Positions 44,029-52,746 of a DNA stretch of 52,746 nt are shown here, one piece after another; positions within the stretch are counted from its first letter, which is position 1, and each line of letters starts with the position of its first letter. The translations under genes and the position numbers were made by a program. The DNA is from an uncultured Lachnospiraceae bacterium (GTDB lineage: Bacteria > Bacillota > Clostridia > Lachnospirales > Lachnospiraceae). The stretch covers positions 1 through 52,746 of the forward strand of contig CANRMI010000016.1 in NCBI GenBank assembly GCA_947631685.1, read 5' to 3'. Below the pieces are notes generated by a model. It was not told the DNA's origin, made no database searches, and saw only the letters and a program-made list of their open reading frames with translations.

Positions 44029-44880
44029 ATGAAAGTGTTGGTAACAGGCGTCAAAGGACAGCTGGGTTATGATGTGGTAAATGAACTGAAAAAAAGAGGC
44101 ATGGAGGCCGTAGGGGTAGACCTTGAGGAAATGGATATTACGGATGCGGCCAGTGTGGACAAGGTGCTGAAGGATGCGGCGCCGGACGCGGTCATTCACT
44201 GCGCGGCCTATACCGCGGTGGACGCGGCTGAGGACCAGGAGGAGCTCTGCCGCAGGGTAAACAGGGACGGCACCCGCAATATCGCAAAGGTGTGCAGGGA
44301 GCTGGATATAAAGATGGTCTATATCAGTACCGATTACGTCTTTAACGGACAGGGTACCAGGCCCTGGGAGCCGGAGGACGAAAGGCAGCCCCTCAATGTA
44401 TACGGCCTGACCAAGTGCGAGGGAGAAGAAGCGGTACAGGAGCTTTTGGAAAAATATTTTATTGTGCGGATCGCCTGGGTATTTGGGATAAACGGCAAGA
44501 ATTTTGTCAAGACCATGCTGCGGTTAGCGGAAAACAATAAGCGCGTCACGGTGGTCAACGACCAGTACGGTTCCCCCACCTACACCTATGATCTGGCGAA
44601 GCTTTTAGTGGACATGGTACAGACGCAGAAGTACGGTATCTATCATGCCACCAACGAAGGTATCTGCACCTGGTATGAATTTGCCTGTGAGATCTTTAAG
44701 CAGGCCGGTATAGAAATGGAAGTGGTACCGGTGAGCGCCGCGGAATATCCGGCGAAGGCAAAAAGGCCGGAAAACAGCCGCATGAGCAAAGAAAAGCTGA
44801 CAGAAAACGGATTTGACAGGCTCCCGCCCTGGCAGGACGCCCTGAAAAGGTATTTAAAAGCCTTAAATCCTTCATTATAA
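44029..44880 (+). CDS. rfbD: dTDP-4-dehydrorhamnose reductase
   Basis: Protein of 283 residues. ATG 44029 gives the normal RmlD start MKVLVTGVKGQLGYDVVNEL; an in-frame ATG at 44008 is a weaker alternative. It is an extended short-chain dehydrogenase: GxxGxxG-type loop, HCAAYTAVDAAEDQ, YISTDYVFNG and the catalytic Y-x-x-x-K in YGLTKCEGEE. It makes dTDP-L-rhamnose from the 4-keto intermediate for surface glycans. The other rhamnose genes (rfbA, B, C) are not in the window. It stands alone between the inverted block and the rpsL promoter. Confidence 0.9.
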   Translation: MKVLVTGVKGQLGYDVVNELKKRGMEAVGVDLEEMDITDAASVDKVLKDAAPDAVIHCAAYTAVDAAEDQEELCRRVNRDGTRNIAKVCRELDIKMVYISTDYVFNGQGTRPWEPEDERQPLNVYGLTKCEGEEAVQELLEKYFIVRIAWVFGINGKNFVKTMLRLAENNKRVTVVNDQYGSPTYTYDLAKLLVDMVQTQKYGIYHATNEGICTWYEFACEIFKQAGIEMEVVPVSAAEYPAKAKRPENSRMSKEKLTENGFDRLPPWQDALKRYLKALNPSL

Positions 44881-44892
44881 ATAAAAAAGTTG

Positions 44893-44921
44893 TTGACAAT
44901 GCATTTACAAAAACGTATACT
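44893..44921 (+). promoter_or_regulatory. Promoter of rpsL-rpsG-fusA with long inverted repeat
   Basis: -35 TTGACA (44893-44898), 17-nt spacer, -10 TATACT (44916-44921): near-consensus. A 13-nt arm (44898-44910) in the spacer is repeated inverted at 44940-44952 with one mismatch; the centres are 42 nt apart. Confidence 0.88.
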
Positions 44922-45010
44922 ATCCTCGTGTGCACGCAATTGTAGATGCATTTTCTTTTGCTGCATAAACAAAACCAAATTATACCATAATAAGAAAGAG
45001 GTGAAACAGA

Positions 45011-45430
45011 ATGCCAACATTTAACCAGTTAGTAAGAAAGGGACGTCAGACGACCGAAAAGAAGTCCACAGCACCCGCGCTGCAGAGAAGCTTCAACTCC
45101 CTGCACAAAAAAGCGATCAACAATTCTTCTCCCCAGAAGAGAGGCGTATGTACTGCTGTGAAGACCGCTACTCCCAAGAAGCCTAACTCCGCGCTCAGAA
45201 AGATTGCCAGAGTACGTCTTTCCAACGGAATCGAAGTAACCAGCTACATTCCCGGCGAAGGTCACAATCTGCAGGAGCACAGCGTGGTCCTGATCAGGGG
45301 CGGCAGGGTAAAGGATCTGCCCGGTACCAGGTATCACATCATCAGAGGTACACTGGATACCGCAGGAGTTGCTAACAGGAAGCAGGCCCGTTCCAAGTAT
45401 GGCGCGAAACGGCCTAAAGCTGCCAAATAA
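45011..45430 (+). CDS. rpsL: 30S ribosomal protein S12
   Basis: A 139-residue protein of standard length; AAAGAGGTGA precedes ATG 45011. Seen: [12 protein letters not shown], the [18 protein letters not shown] loop around the streptomycin site with Lys in wild-type form, and [18 protein letters not shown]12 lies at the decoding centre. First gene of the str operon; a leader of about 80 nt with A-rich end precedes it. A 193-nt gap follows before rpsG. Confidence 0.98.
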   Translation: MPTFNQLVRKGRQTTEKKSTAPALQRSFNSLHKKAINNSSPQKRGVCTAVKTATPKKPNSALRKIARVRLSNGIEVTSYIPGEGHNLQEHSVVLIRGGRVKDLPGTRYHIIRGTLDTAGVANRKQARSKYGAKRPKAAK

Positions 45431-45464
45431 TCGGTGGACCGGAAGATTTTGGACCGGCCGGTAA

Positions 45465-46091
<627 letters not shown>

Positions 46092-46154
46092 TAATTTCCA
46101 AAACCTGTCAAAGCGTGTGTTATATGTGTTTCATAACTGTAGGAGGAAAAGACC

Positions 46155-48272
46155 TTGGCTGGAAGAGAATATCCATTGGAGAGAACCAGAAACATCGGTA
46201 TTATGGCTCACATCGATGCAGGTAAGACCACATTGACCGAGCGTATTCTCTATTATACCGGTGTGAATTATAAGATCGGTGATACCCATGAAGGCACCGC
46301 TACCATGGACTGGATGGAGCAGGAGCAGGAAAGAGGTATTACCATCACATCCGCAGCTACGACCTGTCACTGGACTCTGGAGAAAGAAACCAAGCCCATG
46401 CCGGGCGCGCTGGAGCATCGTATCAACATCATCGATACTCCGGGACACGTGGACTTCACCGTAGAGGTAGAACGTTCCCTGCGTGTACTGGACGGCGCGG
46501 TAGGCGTGTTCTGTGCAAAGGGCGGTGTTGAGCCCCAGTCTGAAAATGTATGGCGTCAGGCGGATACCTATAACGTACCCCGTATGGCTTTCATCAACAA
46601 GATGGACATCCTGGGTGCGGACTTCTATGGCGCGGTAGAGCAGATTAAGACAAGACTGGGCAAGAATGCCATCTGCCTGCAGCTGCCTATTGGAAAAGAA
46701 GATGATTTCAAGGGAATCATCGATTTGTTTGAAATGAAAGCCTACATCTACAATGATGAAAAGGGCGACGACATCACAGTGACGGACGATCTGGGCGATA
46801 TGAAGGAAGAAGCGGAACTGTACCGTACCGAACTCATTGAGAAAGTCTGCGAGCTGGATGACGATCTGATGATGATGTATCTGGAGGGCGAAGAGCCTTC
46901 CGTAGAAGACATGAAGAAGGTATTGCGGAAAGCTACCTGCGAGTGTAAGGCGGTTCCCGTATGCTGCGGTTCCGCATACCGCAACAAGGGTGTGCAGAAG
47001 CTGTTGGATGCTGTCCTGGAGTATATGCCCGCACCTACCGACATTCCCGCCATCAAGGGCGTGGATCTGGAAGGTAATGAGATCGAGAGGCATTCTTCGG
47101 ATGATGAGCCTTTCGCGGCACTGGCATTCAAGATCATGGCAGATCCCTTCGTAGGAAAGCTGGCATTCTTCAGAGTGTACTCCGGTACCATGAACGCCGG
47201 TTCCTATGTACTGAACGCAACCAAAGACAAGAAAGAGCGTGTGGGACGTATCCTGCAGATGCACGCCAACAAGAGAGCGGAGCTGGAGAAAGTTTACTCC
47301 GGTGATATTGCGGCTGCGGTAGGCTTTAAGTTTACCACTACCGGCGATACCATCTGCGACGAGCAGCACCCCGTTATCCTGGAGTCTATGGAATTCCCCG
47401 AGCCCGTTATCGAGCTGGCTATCGAGCCCAAGACGAAGGCAGGCCAGGGAAAAATGGGCGAGGCATTGGCAAAGCTGGCAGAAGAAGATCCTACCTTCCG
47501 CGCGCATACCAATCAGGAGACCGGCCAGACCATTATCGCAGGTATGGGCGAGCTCCATTTGGAGATCATCGTAGACCGTCTGCTGCGTGAATTTAAGGTA
47601 GAGGCCAACGTAGGCGCGCCTCAGGTGGCTTACAAGGAAACCATTACCAAGCCTGTGGATCAGGAATATAAATACGCGAAGCAGTCCGGCGGTCGTGGCC
47701 AGTACGGACACTGTAAAGTAAAATTCGAGCCCATGGACGCAAACGGCGACCAGCTGTTCAAGTTTGAATCCTCCGTTGTGGGAGGCGCTATTCCCAAGGA
47801 ATACATCCCCGCGGTCGGTGAGGGTATCGAAGAAGCGACTCATGCAGGTATTCTGGGCGGCTTCCCTGTAGTGGGCGTATACGCCAACGTATACGACGGT
47901 TCCTATCATGAAGTGGACTCTTCCGAAATGGCGTTCCATATTGCCGGTTCCATGGCATTTAAGGAAGCGATGAAGAAGGCAGCTCCTGTATTGCTGGAGC
48001 CCATCATGAAGGTGGAAGTTACCATGCCCGAAGAGTATATGGGCGATGTTATCGGCGACATCAACTCCCGCCGGGGACGTATTGAAGGTATGGAAGATAT
48101 AGGCGGCGGCAAAATGGTAAAAGCCTATGTGCCCCTTGCCGAAATGTTCGGCTATTCCACTGACCTGCGTTCCAGGACACAGGGACGCGGCAACTACTCC
48201 ATGTTCTTTGAGAAATACGAGCAGGTTCCCAAGAATGTACAGGAGAAAGTGCTGGCTGCGAAAGCGAAGTAA
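46155..48272 (+). CDS. fusA: Elongation factor G
   Basis: A 705-residue translocation GTPase. The start is TTG at 46155 behind AGGAGGAAAA. G-domain motifs: AHIDAGKTT (P-loop), DTPGHVD, NKMD; also the [10 protein letters not shown] switch segment and the C-terminal domains with [19 protein letters not shown]. No second fusA-like or TetM-like features. Co-transcribed with rpsL and rpsG; it overlaps no other real gene, although long antisense frames exist due to codon usage. Confidence 0.98.
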   Translation: MAGREYPLERTRNIGIMAHIDAGKTTLTERILYYTGVNYKIGDTHEGTATMDWMEQEQERGITITSAATTCHWTLEKETKPMPGALEHRINIIDTPGHVDFTVEVERSLRVLDGAVGVFCAKGGVEPQSENVWRQADTYNVPRMAFINKMDILGADFYGAVEQIKTRLGKNAICLQLPIGKEDDFKGIIDLFEMKAYIYNDEKGDDITVTDDLGDMKEEAELYRTELIEKVCELDDDLMMMYLEGEEPSVEDMKKVLRKATCECKAVPVCCGSAYRNKGVQKLLDAVLEYMPAPTDIPAIKGVDLEGNEIERHSSDDEPFAALAFKIMADPFVGKLAFFRVYSGTMNAGSYVLNATKDKKERVGRILQMHANKRAELEKVYSGDIAAAVGFKFTTTGDTICDEQHPVILESMEFPEPVIELAIEPKTKAGQGKMGEALAKLAEEDPTFRAHTNQETGQTIIAGMGELHLEIIVDRLLREFKVEANVGAPQVAYKETITKPVDQEYKYAKQSGGRGQYGHCKVKFEPMDANGDQLFKFESSVVGGAIPKEYIPAVGEGIEEATHAGILGGFPVVGVYANVYDGSYHEVDSSEMAFHIAGSMAFKEAMKKAAPVLLEPIMKVEVTMPEEYMGDVIGDINSRRGRIEGMEDIGGGKMVKAYVPLAEMFGYSTDLRSRTQGRGNYSMFFEKYEQVPKNVQEKVLAAKAK

Positions 48273-48312
48273 AATGCGCTTTCCAAATATATGCAGCGCT
48301 GTAAAATAATGC

Positions 48313-48341
48313 TTGAAAAACTCGGCTGTTTTTAATATAAT
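48313..48341 (+). promoter_or_regulatory. Promoter of tuf with flanking inverted repeat
   Basis: -35 TTGAAA (48313-48318), 17-nt spacer, -10 TATAAT (48336-48341). ACTCGGCT (48320-48327) and AGCCGAGT (48349-48356) form a perfect 8-bp inverted repeat nearly centred on the -10. Confidence 0.85.
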
Positions 48342-48409
48342 TAGAAATAGCCGAGTAAATCAGAAATAAATAACACTTCAATTAACAAATTTAAGGAGGA
48401 CTATTAAAA

Positions 48410-49597
48410 ATGGCTAAAGCTAAATTTGAAAGAAATAAGCCCCATTGTAACATTGGTACCATTGGTCACGTAGACCATGGTAAAACCACATTGACCGCAG
48501 CAATTACCAAGACTCTGAATGCCAGACTGGGTACCGGCGAAGCAGTTGCTTTCGATATGATCGATAAGGCTCCTGAAGAGAGAGAGCGTGGTATTACGAT
48601 CTCTACCGCTCACGTTGAGTATGAGACCGAGAAGAGACACTACGCACACGTTGACTGCCCGGGCCATGCTGACTATGTAAAGAACATGATCACCGGTGCA
48701 GCACAGATGGACGGCGCTATCCTGGTTGTTGCAGCAACGGACGGTGTTATGGCACAGACCAAGGAGCACATCCTTCTGTCCCGTCAGGTAGGCGTACCTT
48801 ATATCGTAGTATTCATGAACAAGTGCGATATGGTAGACGATCCTGAGCTGTTGGAGCTGGTTGAAATGGAAATCACCGAGCAGCTGGAAGAGTACGGCTT
48901 CAAAGACTGCCCTATCATCAAGGGTTCCGCTCTGAAGGCTCTGGAAGATCCCAGCGGCGAGTGGGGTGACAAGATCCTGGAGCTGATGCACACCATTGAC
49001 GAGTATATCCCCGATCCTCAGCGTGATACCGACAAGCCTTTCCTGATGCCTGTCGAGGACGTATTTACCATTACCGGCCGTGGTACCGTTGCTACCGGTA
49101 GAGTAGAGCGTGGTACTCTGAAGCTGAATGACGAAGTAGAAATCCTTGGTATCAAGGAAGACATTAAGAAGACCGTTGTAACCGGTATCGAAATGTTCCG
49201 TAAGATGCTGGACGAAGCTCAGGCTGGTGATAACATCGGCGCTCTGCTTCGTGGTGTACAGAGAACCGAAATCGAAAGAGGACAGGTTCTCGCTAAACCC
49301 GGCACCGTTACCTGCCACAAGAAATTCACTGCTCAGGTTTACGTACTGACCAAGGACGAAGGCGGACGTCACACTCCTTTCTTCAACAACTATCGTCCTC
49401 AGTTCTACTTCAGAACTACCGACGTAACCGGCGTATGTAACCTGCCTGCAGGCACCGAGATGTGCATGCCTGGTGATAACGTAGAAATGACCATCGAGCT
49501 GATCCATCCCATCGCTATGGAGCAGGGTCTTACCTTCGCTATCCGTGAGGGTGGTAGAACGGTTGGTTCTGGTCGTGTGGCTTCTATCATTGAGTAA
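48410..49597 (+). CDS. tuf: Elongation factor Tu
   Basis: A 395-residue GTPase that brings aminoacyl-tRNA to the ribosome. AAGGAGG precedes ATG 48410. Seen: GHVDHGKTT, the switch I segment [25 protein letters not shown], and the domain 2/3 segments [20 protein letters not shown] and the final GRVASIIE. It has its own promoter 100 nt upstream in addition to any read-through from fusA. A strong terminator follows; the integrative element lies beyond it. Confidence 0.98.
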   Translation: MAKAKFERNKPHCNIGTIGHVDHGKTTLTAAITKTLNARLGTGEAVAFDMIDKAPEERERGITISTAHVEYETEKRHYAHVDCPGHADYVKNMITGAAQMDGAILVVAATDGVMAQTKEHILLSRQVGVPYIVVFMNKCDMVDDPELLELVEMEITEQLEEYGFKDCPIIKGSALKALEDPSGEWGDKILELMHTIDEYIPDPQRDTDKPFLMPVEDVFTITGRGTVATGRVERGTLKLNDEVEILGIKEDIKKTVVTGIEMFRKMLDEAQAGDNIGALLRGVQRTEIERGQVLAKPGTVTCHKKFTAQVYVLTKDEGGRHTPFFNNYRPQFYFRTTDVTGVCNLPAGTEMCMPGDNVEMTIELIHPIAMEQGLTFAIREGGRTVGSGRVASIIE

Positions 49598-49618
49598 TTG
49601 AAAAAATGTAGTAAAATC

Positions 49619-49651
49619 AAGGCTTCCGAGTGTATGCTCGGAAGCCTTTTT
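49619..49651 (+). terminator. Terminator after tuf
   Basis: AAGGCTTCCGAG (49619-49630) pairs perfectly with 49637-49648, loop TGTATG, T-run to 49651. Confidence 0.92.
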
Positions 49652-49730
49652 GAATGGCTGGTAGCTTTGTAGGGTGTCTATGCTTCTATTTTGCTTCTAA
49701 AATATTCGGGAAATGAAAATCTGACAGGTA

Positions 49731-50951
49731 TTATCCAAGCAATTCCTTATTTTTCTGGATATATTCTTTCCAGACCGCTTCTCGGTCTTTCTGGTGTGTG
49801 TTCTCATATTTTTCGGTATATTCATCATGCAGCCTTTTTAATTCGTCCATCAGCGGCGTATCGCTGGGAACTTTTCCCCGGCGGATGCGCCCATAAAGTT
49901 TGTTATAGGATTTGGTAAATTCCTGATGGATGGGATGTTGGAACAGCTTTTCCTTGTAGGTCTTTCTCACGCCGACTTCGCTGCAGGTAGCGGCAGTATT
50001 TTTGTATATGCGGCTGCAGTACATCTGATCGGATGAGTGCTTTGTGTGGAAGTAGCCATTACATAACCGGCATTTCCGGATCACCATTCCCTCCAACATC
50101 ATAACGGATAATCCGATATGAAGAAATTGGGCAAATGATGTGATAGGGTATTCCTGCATATCGTTCTGTGCTACCTTTTTGGCAAAGAAATCAAAGTAGG
50201 AATGCCATGTGGGAGCCTTTGTACCGAACATATTCATACAATCTTTTACTCCCACCGGATAGTCAAAGGAATCGGTATAAAAATCAGGCTGCCCTTGTAT
50301 CTTGCAGTACGAATGATATAGAGCTACCGAGGCGGTGCCTGAAATGGAGGCGCTTTCCGTATAGGGCTCAATGAACACAGATTGGGTGTACTTTCTCGCC
50401 TGTGTATAGGAAGCCTTTAAGGTTTGCAGTTCTGACAGAAGAAAATGAGCTTCCGTTGAAAACTCGGCTTCTATTTCTTTATAGGAACAAGTTTTTTCAC
50501 TATATAAATACAGTAAATGCAGCATTGTATAGTAATGCGGATAGAGATAGGCGAGGACAGGGCAGGGATCGAAACAGTCCTTTAAGATGTCTAGGACCGA
50601 GCTGGCAAGATCACTGAAATGACTGCCTTGAAAGGACTTTAGAAAATGTGTTATGTCAATGGCAGGATCTGCATCTGTTTGATCTGCCTGTATGCCAAAC
50701 AAATGGACGGATGACAGCAGCAGGTCAAAGGTCTTATCAAGTGTTTCTTTCGATTCCGTATCATAATCGAGAATTTCCATCCAGTTAGACAGAATCGGGC
50801 GGTCTGTGCTCAAACTCTCCTGATCCGCTTGTTTATCCGCAGTGTGGTAAGGCAGCACGAGTGATTCAGAATAGTTTGATTTTTGCAGGATGTATGTAAG
50901 CGGAAAAAAGGATAAATCCTGCTTTATGGTGTTGATCGAATATAAATTCAT
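49731..50951 (-). CDS. DUF6076-like zinc-cluster protein of the mobile element
   Basis: Protein of 406 residues from ATG 50951, behind GGGAGGTTT on the minus strand. Mostly helical; near residues 298-330 lies a probable zinc-binding cluster, CRLCNGYF, then YCSR and a later C in ATCSEV, followed by a basic helix-rich end (YNKLYGRIRRGK). This fits the DUF6076 family, often encoded beside integrases in Clostridia. Function unknown; DNA or RNA binding is plausible. Its promoter is divergent from that of the excisionase gene. Probably part of the element, although it is the gene nearest tuf. Confidence 0.7.
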   Translation of the reverse strand: MNLYSINTIKQDLSFFPLTYILQKSNYSESLVLPYHTADKQADQESLSTDRPILSNWMEILDYDTESKETLDKTFDLLLSSVHLFGIQADQTDADPAIDITHFLKSFQGSHFSDLASSVLDILKDCFDPCPVLAYLYPHYYTMLHLLYLYSEKTCSYKEIEAEFSTEAHFLLSELQTLKASYTQARKYTQSVFIEPYTESASISGTASVALYHSYCKIQGQPDFYTDSFDYPVGVKDCMNMFGTKAPTWHSYFDFFAKKVAQNDMQEYPITSFAQFLHIGLSVMMLEGMVIRKCRLCNGYFHTKHSSDQMYCSRIYKNTAATCSEVGVRKTYKEKLFQHPIHQEFTKSYNKLYGRIRRGKVPSDTPLMDELKRLHDEYTEKYENTHQKDREAVWKEYIQKNKELLG

Positions 50952-51037
50952 AGGAAACCTCCCTTTCGGAGCAGTCAGGCGGCTGCTCTGTTTTTATATT
51001 TGCTGATAAAGAATCCATGTCAAATATGTCAAGTAAT

Positions 51038-51066
51038 ATTTTAACATAAAGATATAAAAACTTCAA
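51038..51066 (-). promoter_or_regulatory. Promoter of the DUF6076-like gene
   Basis: Read on the minus strand: -35 TTGAAG (51061-51066), 17-nt spacer, -10 TAAAAT (51038-51043). ATGTCAA occurs twice just downstream (51017-51023 and 51026-51032 on plus), near the expected transcription start. Confidence 0.6.
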
Positions 51067-51075
51067 CAAAAAAAC

Positions 51076-51104
51076 TTGACAATATGTAACGCAAGGAGTA
51101 TGAT
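51076..51104 (+). promoter_or_regulatory. Promoter of the excisionase-integrase operon
   Basis: -35 TTGACA (51076-51081), 17-nt spacer, -10 TATGAT (51099-51104). Its -35 is 9 bp from the -35 of the divergent promoter, so both could be controlled by one protein. Confidence 0.75.
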
Positions 51105-51116
51105 AAAACTATAAAC

Positions 51117-51145
51117 AAGATATAAATAGCAAACAAATATATCTT
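51117..51145. repeat. Inverted repeat upstream of the excisionase-like gene
   Basis: AAGATATA (51117-51124) and TATATCTT (51138-51145), followed closely by CTTGA...TCAAG. Position just downstream of the promoter suits binding of an excisionase or repressor; function inferred. Confidence 0.55.
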
Positions 51146-51174
51146 GAAACAATATCAAGAACGGAGGTGAGAGT

Positions 51175-51372
51175 ATGAAAGGGCAATACATGATGAATGC
51201 AGAAGACATCTGCAACGAGCTTGGCATTTCCAGAGGTTATGCTTACAAGATCATCCGGGAACTGAACCAGGAATTGAAAGAGTCTGGATTTATTGTGATC
51301 GCCGGAAAAGTTCCCAGAGCCTATTGGGAGAAGAAGTTTTACGGCAGTCTGTCTCAGACGGAAATGGCATAG
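51175..51372 (+). CDS. Excisionase-like helix-turn-helix protein
   Basis: Protein of 65 residues; ACGGAGGTGA precedes ATG 51175. A winged-helix/MerR-like DNA-binding pattern is seen: MNAEDICNELGISRGYAYKI, IRELNQELKESGF and the wing VIAGKVPRAYWEKKFYG. Small proteins of this kind immediately upstream of tyrosine integrases steer excision of integrative elements; some act as regulators instead. The integrase starts 15 nt downstream, so the two are co-expressed. Confidence 0.8.
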   Translation: MKGQYMMNAEDICNELGISRGYAYKIIRELNQELKESGFIVIAGKVPRAYWEKKFYGSLSQTEMA

Positions 51373-51387
51373 GAAGGAGGGAGCATA

Positions 51388-52497
51388 ATGCCGGTCTATA
51401 AAGATGCAGAGCGCGGAAGCTGGTACTGCCAGTTCTATTATGAGGACTGGATGGGAAAAAGAAAGAAAAAGTACAAAAGAGGCTTTCGGACAAAAAAAGA
51501 AGCGCAGGACTATGAAAATGAGTACAAGCGCATAGCCAGTGCGGATATGGATATGACACTGGCAAACTTTGTGGAGATTTATTTCCATGATAAAAGCGGA
51601 GAATTGAAAGCGCGCTCCCAGAGAAATAAGCGGTATATGATACAGTCACATATACTTCCTTATCTGGGAGAAAAGAAAATGAACGAGATCACACCGTCAG
51701 ACATTATCGCGTGGCAGAATGAGATCCGGGATAAGAACTTTTCGGAAAGCTACCAGAGGATGCTGCAGAATCAAGTGACGGCACTCTTTACACACGCACA
51801 GAAGATCTACAACCTGTTTAACAATCCTTGCAAGAAGGTCAAAAAGATAGGGCGTTCGGATGTAAGGCGGCTGGAGTTCTGGACGTATGAGGAATATCAG
51901 AAGTTTATTGCAACTTTTGAAAAGGGGAGCCGCTCTTATCTGATGTTTCAGCTTTTGTTTTGGACGGGGATGCGCGAGGGTGAAATGCTGGCGCTTTCTA
52001 TGGAAGATATTGACCTGGATAACTGTCAGATCCACATTCGGAAGACATATTACCGGATGAACAAGGAAGATGTCATCACTGTGCCCAAAACGGATAATTC
52101 CGTAAGGACGATAGAAATTCCGGTGTTTTTGGCAAATGAGATCCGGGATTACTGGAAGCGGCTGTATCAGTACCCGTCGAATGAAAGACTGTTCCCTGTT
52201 GTGGCGGAAGCCGTACAGCACATGATGAAGCGGCATATTGAAAAAGCCGGCGTCAAGAAGATTGATGTACATTCTCTGCGGCATAGTCATTGTGCCTATC
52301 TGATCAAGCAGGGAGTGCAGCCGCTCATCATCAAAGAGCGTCTGGGACATAAGGATATTAAGATTACACTCAATACATACGGGCATTTATATCCGAGTGA
52401 ACAGAAAAAGGTTGCTTCCTTGTTAGATCAGTTGGTTGCGGATGACAGTTGGAACAGAGAAAATGCCCCTGCTGGTAACAAGGGCATTTCCGAGTAA
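51388..52497 (+). CDS. Tyrosine-type site-specific integrase
   Basis: Protein of 369 residues; AAGGAGGGAG precedes ATG 51388. The layout is that of Tn916/ICE-type integrases: an N-terminal arm-binding segment (GSWYCQFYYEDWMGKRKK), a SAM-like core-binding domain (about 65-165), and a catalytic domain with Arg in WTGMREGEML, H-x-x-R in VHSLRHSHC, and the nucleophile Tyr in ITLNTYGHLYP. All the catalytic residues that can be read are intact, so it is probably active. A small hairpin (AAATGCCC at 52461-52468, GGGCATTT at 52482-52489) lies in its last codons. Confidence 0.93.
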   Translation: MPVYKDAERGSWYCQFYYEDWMGKRKKKYKRGFRTKKEAQDYENEYKRIASADMDMTLANFVEIYFHDKSGELKARSQRNKRYMIQSHILPYLGEKKMNEITPSDIIAWQNEIRDKNFSESYQRMLQNQVTALFTHAQKIYNLFNNPCKKVKKIGRSDVRRLEFWTYEEYQKFIATFEKGSRSYLMFQLLFWTGMREGEMLALSMEDIDLDNCQIHIRKTYYRMNKEDVITVPKTDNSVRTIEIPVFLANEIRDYWKRLYQYPSNERLFPVVAEAVQHMMKRHIEKAGVKKIDVHSLRHSHCAYLIKQGVQPLIIKERLGHKDIKITLNTYGHLYPSEQKKVASLLDQLVADDSWNRENAPAGNKGISE

Positions 52498-52505
52498 TGA
52501 AAGCC

Positions 52506-52550
52506 GAGCTTTACTATACTCTATCTCACAAATACAGTATAGCAGAGCTC
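52506..52550. repeat. Imperfect 15-bp inverted repeat after the integrase
   Basis: The arm 52506-52520 pairs with 52536-52550 at 13 of 15 positions, the two others being G-T type. There is no T-run, so it may be a recombination or regulatory element rather than a terminator. Confidence 0.5.
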
Positions 52551-52638
52551 CGGTCTTTCGACAATGGTGCAGATGAAATTTCCATAAGTTTTTATGGATT
52601 GTTTTTGACACCTAAAATCAAAGAAAGGAGCTGTTGTT

Positions 52639-52746
52639 TTGTCTGTTTTCAGTGAAGTAAAAGAGCATTTGACCGCAAGACAGGCGGCAGAGGGATATGG
52701 GTTACAGATAAAGAGAAATGGCATGGCATGCTGCCCATTTCACGAT
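52639..52746 (+). CDS. CHC2 zinc-finger (primase-like) protein, start only
   Basis: Partial; the window ends after 36 codons. TTG at 52639 follows AAAGGAG (52624-52630). The reading SVFSEVKEHLTARQAAEGYG ends in GMACCPFHD, the first half of a CHC2-type zinc finger as found in DnaG-like primases of integrative and conjugative elements. It supports a plasmid- or ICE-like replication module starting here. The rest, including any toprim domain, is outside the window. Confidence 0.75.
   Translation, partial: MSVFSEVKEHLTARQAAEGYGLQIKRNGMACCPFHD

Noticed and set aside
46131..47939. 602-codon open frame on the minus strand across fusA
   Set aside because: It is antisense to a fully conserved EF-G, has no recognisable domain and arises from the codon usage of a highly expressed gene.
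48404..49507. 367-codon open frame on the minus strand across tuf
   Set aside because: Same reason: an antisense shadow of EF-Tu without ribosome-binding site or motifs.
49652..49730. Attachment site of the integrative element
   Set aside because: A direct repeat partner is needed from beyond the window; nothing within it identifies the core sequence.

Overview
The window looks like a chromosomal segment of a Gram-positive anaerobe of the class Clostridia, most likely Lachnospiraceae. The basis is the rpmG-secE-nusG-rplKAJL-rpoBC and rpsL-rpsG-fusA-tuf blocks with strong AGGAGG ribosome-binding sites, an L10 leader upstream of rplJ, acidic C-terminal tails on RpoB and RpoC, and DUF4860, DUF6512 and DUF6076-like proteins. 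Genus and species cannot be fixed by reading alone.

Layout. (1) 1-2200: an A+T-rich defence-like module. A strongly structured non-coding stretch (about 60-210, with a perfect 16-bp stem) is followed by one large protein in which an N-terminal nucleoside-deoxyribosyltransferase-like domain is fused to a YADD reverse transcriptase. It resembles a retron or DRT system, but the usual retron signatures are not apparent. (2) 2628-22757: a surface-glycan cluster of 14 genes, all on the plus strand. It holds a CDP-glycerol-transferase-like protein with a C-terminal beta-propeller, a cytidylyltransferase-oxidoreductase fusion, a glycerophosphodiesterase, LicD, three GT2 or GT-A and two GT4 glycosyltransferases plus one further GT-A-like enzyme with an N-terminal module, an alkaline-phosphatase-superfamily enzyme, a four-domain methyltransferase/kinase-like/Rossmann/cytidylyltransferase protein and two TIM-barrel sugar-isomerase-like proteins. 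A Rossmann-like module of about 100 residues recurs in six of these proteins. The middle (about 8050-18300) is visibly A+T-richer than both ends. Together they suggest a phosphopolyol-decorated surface polymer. (3) 22729-26500: a DUF6512-like membrane protein, an XRE regulator, UDP-galactopyranose mutase and a FliD-like protein.

(4) 26561-38140: the transcription/translation core rpmG, secE, nusG, rplK, rplA, rplJ, rplL, rpoB, rpoC, with readable promoters, an L10 leader with attenuator, and terminators. (5) 38176-43869 (minus): a pilus-like secretion set (GspF-like protein and four small pseudopilin-like or membrane proteins), a transglutaminase lipoprotein, an ECF sigma factor with a probable membrane partner, and a degenerate GGDEF protein. 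A dTDP-4-dehydrorhamnose reductase follows on the plus strand (44029-44880). This block lies between rpoC and rpsL, which are usually close together in this group. (6) 44893-49652: rpsL, rpsG, fusA, tuf with their own promoters. (7) 49731-52746: the end of an integrative element (DUF6076-like gene, excisionase-like HTH, tyrosine integrase, and the start of a CHC2 primase-like gene cut by the window edge), with divergent promoters between the DUF6076-like and excisionase genes.

All assignments come from reading sequence motifs. No database search, folding program or composition calculation was run.
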